From: Shewanella olleyana
GTDB taxonomy: Bacteria; Pseudomonadota; Gammaproteobacteria; Enterobacterales; Shewanellaceae
NCBI RefSeq assembly: GCF_023283825.1
Contig: NZ_JAKILD010000004.1
Coordinates: 124,001 to 188,000 of the forward strand
Reading direction: 5' to 3'
Length of the DNA stretch: 64,000 bases
Made by a program: the position numbers and the translations under genes. Shown in pieces: positions 37,449 through 45,646 of this stretch. The number at the start of each line of letters is the position of its first letter. Position 1 is the stretch's first letter. Under the pieces are notes generated by a model, which saw only the letters and a program-made list of their open reading frames with translations, did no database searches and was not told where the DNA came from.

Positions 37449-38399
37449 GTGACTGATTCTGCCATGCGTCTTAATAAATACATCAGTGAAAGTGGCATAT
37501 GTTCACGCCGTGATGCCGACCGTTTTATTGAGCAAGGCAATGTGTTTATTAATGGTAAACGTGCGCAAGTGGGTGACCAAGTTTCTTTTGGCGATAAAGT
37601 AAAAGTAAATGGCCAAGACATTGAGCCCCGTGATGCTGAAGACTTAGTGTTTATCGCCCTCAATAAACCGGTTGGTATTGTCAGTACTACCGAAGGCACT
37701 GAGCGTGACAACATTGTCGATTTTGTTAATCACTCGACCCGCATTTTCCCCATTGGCCGTTTAGATAAAGATTCTCAAGGTTTGATCTTTTTGACCAACA
37801 ATGGCGATCTGGTTAATAAGATTTTGCGTGCAGGCAACAATCACGACAAAGAATACGTGGTCACGGTTAATAAGCCCATTACAGATGATTTCATCAAAGG
37901 CATGGGCGCAGGCGTACCGATTTTAGGTGTGGTAACGAAGAAATGTAAGGTTGAACAAGTCTCACCTTATGCATTTAAAATTGTGCTAGTCCAAGGACTT
38001 AACCGTCAAATTCGTCGTATGTGTGAATACTTTAACTTTGAAGTCACTAAGCTTGAACGCCAACAGATTATGAACGTCAGCCTTAAAGGCTTACCCATTG
38101 GTGAGTGGCGTGATTTAGACAAACAAGAGTTAGATGTGTTGTTTGACATGATCAAAGACTCTTCATCTGAAGATAAAAACGCCGCGCCAAAGAAAAAACC
38201 TAAGCCTAAGCCAAAAACAGCATCAGAGCGTGGAAAGATTGAAGGGCCAGAGCACTTTATGCAGCATAACCGCAGCACCAAACATAAAGGCCAAGCAAAA
38301 GGTGGCGGCAAAGGCCAAACCAAAGGTCAAGCTAAGGGAACGGGTAAAGGCGGCAAAGGTAAACCAAGTGGTGGTCGCAAGCCAAATCGTGCTCGTTAA
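37449..38399 (+). CDS. rluF: 23S rRNA pseudouridine(2604) synthase
   Basis: A 316-residue RsuA/RluB/E/F-family enzyme. The N-terminal S4 RNA-binding domain ([19 protein letters not shown]) is followed by the catalytic domain. [15 protein letters not shown] contains the nucleophilic aspartate, and [14 protein letters not shown] is the late family motif. The RluF-type N-terminus is nearly identical to E. coli RluF. The C-terminal tail of about 80 residues is lysine/glycine-rich ([14 protein letters not shown]) and probably binds RNA loosely. GTG start with AAGGAA upstream. Confidence 0.93.
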   Translation: MTDSAMRLNKYISESGICSRRDADRFIEQGNVFINGKRAQVGDQVSFGDKVKVNGQDIEPRDAEDLVFIALNKPVGIVSTTEGTERDNIVDFVNHSTRIFPIGRLDKDSQGLIFLTNNGDLVNKILRAGNNHDKEYVVTVNKPITDDFIKGMGAGVPILGVVTKKCKVEQVSPYAFKIVLVQGLNRQIRRMCEYFNFEVTKLERQQIMNVSLKGLPIGEWRDLDKQELDVLFDMIKDSSSEDKNAAPKKKPKPKPKTASERGKIEGPEHFMQHNRSTKHKGQAKGGGKGQTKGQAKGTGKGGKGKPSGGRKPNRAR

Positions 38400-38423
38400 A
38401 TACGATTTAAAGCAGATATAGAT

Positions 38424-38457
38424 AGGGCGTCAGTAGCAATACTGACGCCCTGTTTTT
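38424..38457 (+). terminator. Rho-independent terminator of rluF
   Basis: A 12-bp perfect stem (38424-38435/38440-38451) with GCAA loop, then T6. It is also the boundary with the converging esterase gene. Confidence 0.92.
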
Positions 38458-38475
38458 TAATAAGTTATTACAGAA

Positions 38476-39513
38476 TTACTTGCCTAATAAAAACGTCATC
38501 GGAATATTCAAACGCTCAGCCCAGTCACTTTCATTATGAGCTTTGCCTTTAAAGAAGTGGGTTTGCCATAACGCTTTATCATAGCCCGCAGCCTCAAACA
38601 GTTTATCGACCTCAGCCTGCAAAGGCGGATACATGGCATCTAACGTTTGATCGCCATAATCAAAATACAATTTCACTTGGGGATTAGTGGCGATCTGTTT
38701 AGCCAAATACTGGTTAAATACTTGTGGGATTGGGTTATCTTGTTCAGCGAAAGAGCCTGGCCAATGGGTCGATAAGCACGCCGCACCGCCAAAGACCTGT
38801 GGATATTCTAACGCTGTATACCAAGAGATTAACCCTCCCATACTTGAGCCCATAATAAAGGTATTTTGCTTATCCGTTGCCACCTTAAAATGTTCATCAA
38901 TATAGGGTTTTAGCTCAGTAACGATAAACTCAGCATACTTATCAGAATACACAGCTTGAGCTAATAGCTTTTCGGTTTCATTGCGCTGGGTTTGATACAA
39001 ACTGGTTTGCGTATCAGCCGTTAAGGATTCAAAAGGTTTTTGAGGAAAGTATTCACTATGGCGAGACAGCTCGGCATTATGAACCCCCACCACAATAAAC
39101 GGCTTAATATCATGACTCTTATTAAGACTTGCGGCGGTTTCATCGACTTCCCAAGCGGTGCCGTTCCATGATTGATTCGCATCATATAACACCTTGCCAT
39201 CATGCATATACACCACGGCATAAGGCGCTTTAGCGGGGTAATCTTCTGGTAGCCACACATCAATAGGACGTGGTTTTATCAGTGTAAAATCGATAGCTGT
39301 TTCATCAAGGTGTTGCAATTTCCCTTGGCTGACAACAGGTAATGACGCTTGTGAAGACTCAGGAGCTGCGCCAGTATTTGCACCAGTATTAGAGTCGATA
39401 TTGGCTGCCGCTGCACTGGATGAAAAAAACGATAACATCACAGTCACTAACAGAGGCATCGTCACCTTAATAAAAGACCTAGAACCATTATTATTGTTTA
39501 GCTTAAAAGTCAT
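38476..39513 (-). CDS. Secreted alpha/beta-hydrolase, esterase D / enterobactin-esterase-like family
   Basis: About 345 residues with a signal peptide (hydrophobic region ending SAAAAN). The fold-family motifs are VVYMHDGKVLYD, the nucleophile elbow GSSMGG, the acid in YFDYGDQTLD and the histidine in GKAHNESDWAERL. It is thus a probable periplasmic serine esterase related to IroE/Fes-like and YbbA-type proteins. The substrate is unknown. The ATG at 39513 (AAGGGAA eight bases upstream) was chosen over an in-frame codon 39 bp earlier. Confidence 0.88.
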   Translation of the reverse strand: MTFKLNNNNGSRSFIKVTMPLLVTVMLSFFSSSAAAANIDSNTGANTGAAPESSQASLPVVSQGKLQHLDETAIDFTLIKPRPIDVWLPEDYPAKAPYAVVYMHDGKVLYDANQSWNGTAWEVDETAASLNKSHDIKPFIVVGVHNAELSRHSEYFPQKPFESLTADTQTSLYQTQRNETEKLLAQAVYSDKYAEFIVTELKPYIDEHFKVATDKQNTFIMGSSMGGLISWYTALEYPQVFGGAACLSTHWPGSFAEQDNPIPQVFNQYLAKQIATNPQVKLYFDYGDQTLDAMYPPLQAEVDKLFEAAGYDKALWQTHFFKGKAHNESDWAERLNIPMTFLLGK

Positions 39514-39611
39514 ATTGTTTTCCCTTACAACACGATTAATTACCCATAACAAATATAAAAATACACTAATTCAATTAAAAAATAACACTAGCTAAATGAG
39601 TTATTCTTTAA

Positions 39612-39683
39612 GCTAGTTTGCAATCTCGTGCTAGTTTACATTGTCGTGCTAGTTTGAAGTGTCGTGTTAGTTCGCAGAGTCTT
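39612..39683. repeat. Four-copy 18-bp tandem repeat
   Basis: Copies start at 39612, 39630, 39648 and 39666 with the core GCTAGTTT..TCGT. The second copy contains the stop codon of the small minus-strand frame at 39636, whose last dozen codons are made of the repeat. Confidence 0.88.
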
Positions 39684-39794
39684 GTTTCGACCACTGCCTA
39701 AGCCGAACATAGCACCGATGATACATCCCCATGCACAAAGCCATAATGCGGTCGTACAATTACCTAATAACGAAAATGCATAACTTGCCAACAT
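39636..39794 (-). CDS. Possible small membrane protein (52 residues), 3' end made by repeats
   Basis: ATG at 39794 opens a hydrophobic frame (MLASYAFSLLGNCTTALWLC, then GCIIGAMFGLG) like a helical hairpin. It ends in a threonine-rich tail (NTTLQTSTTM) coded by the tandem repeat. No family is recognised and the ribosome site is poor. The hydrophobic pattern is better than expected by chance, but this remains doubtful. Confidence 0.35.
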   Translation of the reverse strand: MLASYAFSLLGNCTTALWLCAWGCIIGAMFGLGSGRNKTLRTNTTLQTSTTM

Positions 39795-39882
39795 TCGGCC
39801 AATGACTAAAACAATATGCAATGATTAAACCCATATTAGCGAGTTAGGTAAATAAGGAGGCGAGGATTTGCTTTAGTATGAG

Positions 39883-39912
39883 GTGCGACTATTTACATAT
39901 AAATAGTCGCAC
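39883..39912. other. Strong isolated hairpin
   Basis: A 13-bp perfect inverted repeat (39883-39895/39900-39912) with a 4-nt loop and no T-run on either side. It is not an ordinary terminator. It sits between the small membrane frame and the paralogous gene array; the rest of 39913-40075 shows nothing. Confidence 0.7.
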
Positions 39913-40075
39913 TGAAGGCATTTTCTCAACAGCAATCAGTGCAAAATGTATCAGAAAAGCTCGGTTACGAATCAGTAATTGCCTTTATCACCATGTTTAA
40001 AAAAGGACTGTAGAAATCATCCAAATAGTATATGAAAGAGTTGGCACAATAATGATATTGCCGACTTTCAGTTTG

Positions 40076-41107
40076 CTACTTGTTTAAAAATGACAGTAAC
40101 CAACTATGAATCGCATAACTGTATTTAGTCGGTATTTTATAAGCGAGTTGTTCAGAGCCTTTACGTGTTATCAAATAAGTTATTTTAGCCACATTAACCA
40201 CGCCAATCACTTCAGATAATGGGTATTTCCTCGCTCCAAATAGGCTTGTTTTCACAATCAAATTACCATGGTCGATTTTTAAGCGGTTTGGTACACATTT
40301 TTTAATGATAAGTAAGCTAATGCCGATTGAAAAAATGAAAGCTAATAAGTACTGCAATGCAACAGGGATATATGTAAAACCTTCTAACGCAGATAAATAT
40401 AATAAAAAACCGCTAGTCATAATGGCCCACATACTAAGGCTAACAGGCACAGCCCACTGCCTAATGATTCCACCTCGTGTAGAGGCAACTCTGATTGCTT
40501 GAAAGCCAACTTCTTTAACGGTTGAGTCATTAGGTAATGGCGTTATTTGATGATTTTTCAATAGCCCTTTGGCAGTAAACTTATGCCTTTTATGCTGCAC
40601 GACCAAGGCTAAATCAGTATCAAAATGCCGTTCAATAAACAGCGCAATATCGAGCATAGTTGGAAAACTTCTCATCGAAAGATTCCACTCTGGGTAGCTG
40701 TAGAATTTAAGACTGTAATGATGATTAGCCCGCTCATTAGTATCAAAAAACGCCTCAACTTCACCGCTGGTGAAACCAGACATTTCCAGTAAAGATAAAC
40801 TGCTATTCGTGACAACGTCTTTATCGGTAGTAATTCCAAACCAAGACTTGGTTTTAATCACTTCTTGATTTACAGCATCAATAGTCAATCGATTGATTTT
40901 AAACATAGGGAAGAAAAAACAACTCCCTAGCAATAAAAATACAAAAGACATTACTATTTCACCTGTGTCTTGGTAATTAAACCAGCTCAAATACATTACA
41001 CCAACGCCAATCATTGCCATGACTGCACTGAAAAGAAAATCAATGATACCGCCAGTGTCTTGTAGAACTACCCGCTCTTCCGTCTGCTTACAAATTTTAT
41101 AACCCAT
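40076..41107 (-). CDS. Membrane protein with PH-like part, paralogous array member (343 residues)
   Basis: Two hydrophobic hairpins (about residues 25-65 and 215-260) each precede a beta-rich soluble part. It thus looks like two TM-plus-PH-like modules joined, as in bacterial PH-domain/YdbS-type proteins. The segment YSLKFYSYPEWNLSMRSF plus LDIALFIERHFDTDL matches the LFIAQRFDIQV region of the protein at 45636-46412, so they are paralogues. Function unknown. It is the last gene of the array and lies behind a terminator, so it may be transcribed separately. Confidence 0.75.
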   Translation of the reverse strand: MGYKICKQTEERVVLQDTGGIIDFLFSAVMAMIGVGVMYLSWFNYQDTGEIVMSFVFLLLGSCFFFPMFKINRLTIDAVNQEVIKTKSWFGITTDKDVVTNSSLSLLEMSGFTSGEVEAFFDTNERANHHYSLKFYSYPEWNLSMRSFPTMLDIALFIERHFDTDLALVVQHKRHKFTAKGLLKNHQITPLPNDSTVKEVGFQAIRVASTRGGIIRQWAVPVSLSMWAIMTSGFLLYLSALEGFTYIPVALQYLLAFIFSIGISLLIIKKCVPNRLKIDHGNLIVKTSLFGARKYPLSEVIGVVNVAKITYLITRKGSEQLAYKIPTKYSYAIHSWLLSFLNK

Positions 41108-41141
41108 TACATCCCTTTAATATTTTTAGTCATTTAAAAAC

Positions 41142-41171
41142 AATGCCCTATTGCTTTCGCAATAGGGCATT
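41142..41171 (-). terminator. Terminator inside the paralogous array
   Basis: A 13-bp perfect stem (41142-41154/41159-41171) with a 4-nt loop and T5 on minus. It starts directly after the stop of the 41174-41617 gene and precedes the 343-residue membrane-protein gene. Confidence 0.9.
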
Positions 41172-41173
41172 CA

Positions 41174-41617
41174 TTATGGTTTTTTTTGAAAATACCAACG
41201 GTTATCATCATACAGTTTAAAAGAACAGGAGCTTCCTCTTACCCTATCCATTATTCCTGCTTTATATTTTATTTTTATACGCTTAATTTCTTGACCTTTA
41301 TATGTTTTCTCTATTAACTGCTCTTCCATTTCGAAAACTTCATACTCAGTCAAAGGATCACTGCCAAAGCGCTTTAAATGTCCTTGTGGCCAGTCATTTT
41401 CTAAAATGGTTTCTAGCTTTTTCATAGATTTTGGTAGTAAGTGAAAAAACAGTTCAGGATCATTCTTTAAAAAACTATTCACCATATAATCTTGGCAAAC
41501 AGCTTTTAAATTTTCATCAGAGCCGTCTTCAACTCCAGCAAAGCGCTCTAGGGCACTTGCTGAAAAACTCAAGCCTAGACTTAACATCAAGCTCAAAAAC
41601 ACACATCTTACTTTCAT
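41174..41617 (-). CDS. Secreted two-cysteine protein, array family A
   Basis: 147 residues with a signal peptide (cleavage near ASA, residue 23). The mature protein has a first cysteine in AVCQDYMVNSF and a second in SSCSFKLYDDNRWYF at the end. The same plan (C, then a D-x-x-x-F stretch, and a C-terminal CxF...WY) is found at 47260-47751 and in the broken gene at 44579-45014, so these form a family. Two cysteines suggest one disulfide in the periplasm. The alpha/beta pattern resembles NTF2-like folds, but this is only an impression. ATG with AAGGA upstream. Confidence 0.78.
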   Translation of the reverse strand: MKVRCVFLSLMLSLGLSFSASALERFAGVEDGSDENLKAVCQDYMVNSFLKNDPELFFHLLPKSMKKLETILENDWPQGHLKRFGSDPLTEYEVFEMEEQLIEKTYKGQEIKRIKIKYKAGIMDRVRGSSCSFKLYDDNRWYFQKKP

Positions 41618-41678
41618 TACTATTCCTTTAGTTTTGTCTTTGAAAATCCAATTATCTATATCGAGAAAGTGAGGTTTA

Positions 41679-42269
41679 TTAGTTGTTTTGCTGCGCTCTT
41701 CTGCGCTCCACATCTGCTTTAGTCATTCCCATTGCATCTGTCATGTAGCACATTTTAACCATCTGAAACATTTGCACTAACGAGCTAATTCGGCCTGCAT
41801 GCATTTGCACGTTTAACATAGCCATAGTCGCGCCCATTTCATCATTATCGCCAACGGATGATGCAACTGTACTTAAGGCTGAATTTGCCTCGGTAATCTC
41901 AACTATCATGCGTTGATATTCGGTGACATTTTCAGGTACATAACAGGTAGATGTTTCGGGTAATTGGCTTAAAAAAATCTGATATTCATCAACAAATTTA
42001 TTAGCCTCAACCAATGTTTGCTCACCGAGTTGTTGTAACTCTTGCACTTTGCCGCTTTTAAACATGCCAATGGCGCTGGTCTGCGCCTCTGTCATTCGAT
42101 TAAACCCTTCCATCAACGCAAGCTGTTTATCGGTGATGACTTGGCTACGTTCCGTTATCGGTAATGTTTTAGCATCAAACGAGGCAATGGCGGCTTGATT
42201 CCCTGCTAGGGATGCAAAACTTGTTGTGGTTAGCGCAGCCCAAAATAATGAGTGTGTTATATATTTCAT
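41679..42269 (-). CDS. Exported helical protein of unknown function
   Basis: 196 residues with signal peptide (cleavage near SLA, residue 22). The mature part is almost wholly helical, rich in Glu, Gln and Met, with two cysteines (TSTCYVPEN and VKMCYMTDA) that may pair. It has no clear counterpart elsewhere in the window. It lies within the array, 42 bp after the preceding membrane-protein gene, and is probably in its transcript. ATG with AAAGGA upstream. Periplasmic location is predicted, function unknown. Confidence 0.75.
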   Translation of the reverse strand: MKYITHSLFWAALTTTSFASLAGNQAAIASFDAKTLPITERSQVITDKQLALMEGFNRMTEAQTSAIGMFKSGKVQELQQLGEQTLVEANKFVDEYQIFLSQLPETSTCYVPENVTEYQRMIVEITEANSALSTVASSVGDNDEMGATMAMLNVQMHAGRISSLVQMFQMVKMCYMTDAMGMTKADVERRRAQQNN

Positions 42270-42310
42270 TTTAAAATCCTTTTTAGTTTTCAGTTCTTGA
42301 TAGATTAATC

Positions 42311-42778
42311 TTATGTTTGCAGCACCATAAACAACCGATAAAGGCCGTAGCACAACATGATTGATAACCCCACAGCCATAGGGAGCAAAATATACAGCCG
42401 CCACTTCATTGGTAATTGATCAATTTGAGTGAATTCAACACTGTAGCCCTTATCATAAAGTGCAACTACATAGTCATTACTCTGAAAAACATGCCCAGGA
42501 AGGCGGTGCTGTTCGCCATTACCAAGCGTAAATATCACCTCAAAAATATAAGGATACTTCTGTTTTTCTGCGGTGCTATAGGAATAGCTGTTTGAGTTTT
42601 TGTAACTATACCAATTCCAAGTAATGTCGATTTTTTTAATCTCACCTTTCGCAAAGCTGTGAGTTTTTCTATCTAAAAAAAACAAAGCTGGAACGGATAA
42701 CGCATCTTGCTCAACTACCAGCTCACTCGGCCCCTGACCAGGACAGTGAAAGTAACGATTCGCTTTAATCATATGCAT
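42311..42778 (-). CDS. Array family B membrane protein, shortened copy
   Basis: 155 residues. A beta-rich N-terminal part contains KKIDITWNWYSYKNSNSYSY and FEVIFTLGNGEQHRLPGHVF, followed by YDKGYSVEFTQIDQ and a C-terminal TM helix. The same order (strand, NG turn, F/L-x-YPVxL-x-Q, TM) is seen in 46467-47180 and in the broken gene 43648-44461. It lacks the N-terminal TM pair of the 237-residue member, so it is a shorter version. The start at 42778 (AGGGG upstream) follows the previous stop by 11 bases. Confidence 0.72.
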   Translation of the reverse strand: MHMIKANRYFHCPGQGPSELVVEQDALSVPALFFLDRKTHSFAKGEIKKIDITWNWYSYKNSNSYSYSTAEKQKYPYIFEVIFTLGNGEQHRLPGHVFQSNDYVVALYDKGYSVEFTQIDQLPMKWRLYILLPMAVGLSIMLCYGLYRLFMVLQT

Positions 42779-42789
42779 GGCAACTGCCC

Positions 42790-43518
42790 CTAAAATACCA
42801 AAACAATTGTGACTAAAGCAGCTTGCCAGTTTTGACTCGACCACATAAACAATAAGCCAAGTGCACAAGCAAGATAAAATGGCAGCCTTATTTGATGAAA
42901 CAACTTAGCGGGCAATGGCATGGCTGCCATAAAGACAGGAAAAGTCGTGACAATAGGATGATTAATTAACGGGCGCCTAAACAGGTTTACAGTATCATTA
43001 TCCAACTTAACACTGCTAAATGACGCCCAGTTTTTATCGTTAAACGCATCAAAGCTTCCCACGCAATTAAGCCCCTGACTAACAAGTGCCGTTTTGAGTT
43101 TATGTGAATACACACTTCGCTTTGCTTTAGGTAGCCATAATCTAGTCGTTAATGGGTTAGGCTGAGATTGCTTATGCTTTGGCTCGTCAGTGCAGTAGAC
43201 CTTAATCTTAGGGGTTTGATGAATCACTTGCAGCTCAACTTTATCGATATTCGTATAGGTAATCGTTTTCGATTCAAAGGCAAATATGGTGGTGTTGAAA
43301 AGTTTAAAACCGATGAAATACCTTAAAGATTTTTCACCCTCAACAAAGTGAATACGATGCTGAAAGCTCAACAAAACCAACACTGAAATTATACTCAGCA
43401 CGAGCTTCGCAATGTCTAAAGCATCACTACTCATTGATACGATTAAAAGTACGGAATGTACAAAGGAAAACACAAAAAGAGGCCACTTGACGACCTCGAA
43501 TAATGAACGAATAATCAC
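42790..43518 (-). CDS. Array family C membrane protein
   Basis: About 242 residues: an N-terminal TM pair, a beta-rich middle with FVEGEKSLRYFIGFKLFNTT and ITYTNIDKVELQVI that looks like a PH-type domain, and a C-terminal TM pair. It is probably related to the proteins at 45636-46412 and 40076-41107. A GTG at 43518 with AGGGA upstream was preferred to a TTG 39 bp earlier. Function unknown. The stop is 11 bp before the next gene start. Confidence 0.7.
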   Translation of the reverse strand: MIIRSLFEVVKWPLFVFSFVHSVLLIVSMSSDALDIAKLVLSIISVLVLLSFQHRIHFVEGEKSLRYFIGFKLFNTTIFAFESKTITYTNIDKVELQVIHQTPKIKVYCTDEPKHKQSQPNPLTTRLWLPKAKRSVYSHKLKTALVSQGLNCVGSFDAFNDKNWASFSSVKLDNDTVNLFRRPLINHPIVTTFPVFMAAMPLPAKLFHQIRLPFYLACALGLLFMWSSQNWQAALVTIVLVF

Positions 43519-43647
43519 TAACTCTTCCCTGATAGTTATGCCTGAGCCACAATCCAAGTAACTCTTAAATTTACATAAAAAAATCTAATACAGAGTATAT
43601 ACAATCACATACTGACTTTGTAGTTTTTTAAAATTGCAGCTCTACTT

Positions 43648-44461
43648 TTATTTAATATTAATCGTATTAAAAGGAAAGAAATAGATTCCGATGCACAGTA
43701 GAGTCAACAATGACAAATTAACTACTGTAACAAGGGTGACCCTTCAATAAGTTTTAGTCCTTGTTAATCTGTTTCAATTCTACAGGATAATTAAACTTAA
43801 TCAGTAAATACAATAAACTCGAATACGGGAACGCCCAACTGTTCAGTTCAAAACACTGACCGTTATGTAATATAATTTCAAACGAATAAATCTGGTTTTT
43901 CTTCATCGAACCACCATTATCTGAAGCATAAAACGAATACCATTTAACATTTATTCGTAAAATTTTATCCTTAGATAAAAGCATTGGATTAGTACTTGAA
44001 ACTTTATTGGCAATTGATTTATCGCTACGTAATTGAGCTACAAAGGGAGGGAAACTAATATGGTTTTCAGCAATGTCTATTTGCTTATTAAACTTAAGCT
44101 CTGCGGGTTTGACTCCCATACTTCGTAGCGATGTTTTTACTCTACGTTGATATTAAATAGCGAGGCACAATAATGTGATTAAGGGGACGCTGACACTGTA
44201 AAGAGCCTTAATATCCCTTTCTGTAAACACTTTAAAATCATTCACTAACTCAGTTGCTGTAAAATTCAATAATCCAAAGCCAACGAGTAACATGAACGCC
44301 AATAGCAAAGCCAACTTAACTTCATTGTTAAAGGGCTGGCGCATAAGCCCCCAAGTGATCGGCAAGATGACGACTTTATCAGGGCTAATATTGCGATACT
44401 TTCTGCTAATGCTGCTATAAAACCAACGATTATCTTTCAGTAGGTGTTGTAAGTTATTCAA
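43648..44461 (-). pseudogene. Array family B membrane protein, interrupted by a stop codon and shifted at the 3' end
   Basis: The first 102 codons (TM pair; VPLITLLCLAI) end in TAA at 44153-44155. The same frame then continues 11 codons to MGVKPAELKF and on to YPVELKQINKD, ending at 43754. The joined product lines up along its length with the intact 237-residue paralogue at 46467-47180. Beyond that stop, another frame encodes a TM-like end (LVTVVNLSLLTLLCIGIYFF) ending at 43648, matching the C-terminal helix of the paralogue. A nonsense change plus at least one frameshift is the simplest reading. Two shorter working proteins cannot be excluded. Confidence 0.75.
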
Positions 44462-44527
44462 AATAAAAGTTCCATTTTCAACTCCATAATAATCTAAGAA
44501 AATAAAGTTATTATTACCTATAAATAA

Positions 44528-44562
44528 AAAAGTGAACCTGCACCATCAGAAAGCTCACTTTG
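44528..44562 (-). terminator. Imperfect hairpin after the broken family A gene
   Basis: AAAGTGA pairs with TCACTTT around a long loop and is followed on minus by T6. It is weaker than the other terminators of the array. Confidence 0.4.
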
Positions 44563-44578
44563 TTTTTTTATGTTACAC

Positions 44579-45014
44579 CTATAAAGGTGTGTCTCTGAAA
44601 TACCATTTCGTTTTAATACGATTAAAACTACATGAACCTACTAGACTGCTATTTAAACCCTTCATATAAATAAAAACTTTTCTAGACTCTTCAACGCCTA
44701 TTATTTTCACTGCAGTTGGATGGGGAGGTATATTTTCTATCCTCTTTACCCTTATTTCTTTAGGTGCACTGTTATAATCTTTATCAAATTTATTATGCTT
44801 ATTATTCAGCTGCATCTTTAGATATTCCTCTCCTAAAATAGCAACGACCTCTTCAGGGAAACCATCAACATAAGCACTTAAATCATTATTTTTATATTTA
44901 GAATATCCCTAAGCAACGTTTAGCTAAGGGGTCATTTTCAAGGTCATTAGCTGAGGCAGACCCACACATTAAAAATAACAACGTTGTTATTGAAATAATT
45001 ATTTTATTAACCAT
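44579..45014 (-). pseudogene. Secreted two-cysteine protein, array family A, frameshifted
   Basis: ATG at 45014 starts a signal peptide (MVNKIIISITTLLFLMCGSA) and 38 codons ending RCLGIF before TAA at 44898-44900. In the next frame the sequence goes on directly as SKYKNNDLSAYVDGFPEEVV and runs open to GSCSFNRIKTKWYF at 44579. This completes the same Cys-...-CSF...WYF plan as the intact paralogues. A shift equal to one extra base (or two missing) near 44900 explains it. If it is not a sequencing error, the gene is inactivated. Confidence 0.78.
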
Positions 45015-45050
45015 TTTGCACAACCCTTACTTTATTGATTAAATTTTTTT

Positions 45051-45124
45051 ATAAAAAAATAGTAAAAAATAGTAAAAAATAGTAAAAAATAGTAAAAAAT
45101 AGTAAAAAATAGTAAAAAATAGTA
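45051..45124. repeat. Phased decamer repeat (AGTAAAAAAT)n
   Basis: Six exact copies of a 10-bp unit fill 45061-45120, with diverged ends on both sides. A6 tracts recur once per helical turn, a recipe for intrinsically curved DNA. The array lies about 40 bp upstream of the frameshifted family A gene and downstream of the 45167 gene. Confidence 0.95.
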
Positions 45125-45166
45125 TGCCATATTATTTTCTCATGCATCCAATTAAACTAACAAAAC

Positions 45167-45646
45167 TCAATCATGCTTAATCATTGGCACATTACAAAAT
45201 TTTGATATCTGTTCACCTAAAAGTGTCATCGGCTGCAAATTACCATTTTCAAACTTTATAGGAGTCACCAGCCCTTTCAGCACGAAGATTAAGTCATAGC
45301 TCAGCCCATAACCATTACCCCGCGCAATCGTCTGCCTGAATTCTATTGCGGCAATTTGATTGATAAGAATAACTTGCTCAGCGAGCGTATACAAAGAGGT
45401 TATCTTAGTGATTATTTGCTTGGTTTCTAGATCAAATGTGACTTGTCGTTTAGCAAACATTAAATGCCAAATTAGCAAATTCGCTAATGCCCAATTAAGC
45501 AATTCACCATAATTCCAATGCTCTAACCCAAAAGCAAGAAACAACGACATTAACGCAAAAAAACTGATAACGATTCCACGAGTAATCACTGCTGAACGCG
45601 CTTTAGCCATAATAGCTTTAGTCTGAGTCAGTTGTTTAAAATACAT
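45167..45646 (-). CDS. Small membrane protein with PH-like part, array family C/D
   Basis: 159 residues: two TM helices near the N-terminus (about 22-68) and then a beta-rich stretch (RQVTFDLETKQIITKITSLY; NGYGLSYDLIFVLKG). This is the arrangement of short bacterial PH-domain membrane proteins. It overlaps the preceding gene by 11 bases, so the two are translationally coupled and probably act together. Function unknown. Confidence 0.75.
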   Translation of the reverse strand: MYFKQLTQTKAIMAKARSAVITRGIVISFFALMSLFLAFGLEHWNYGELLNWALANLLIWHLMFAKRQVTFDLETKQIITKITSLYTLAEQVILINQIAAIEFRQTIARGNGYGLSYDLIFVLKGLVTPIKFENGNLQPMTLLGEQISKFCNVPMIKHD

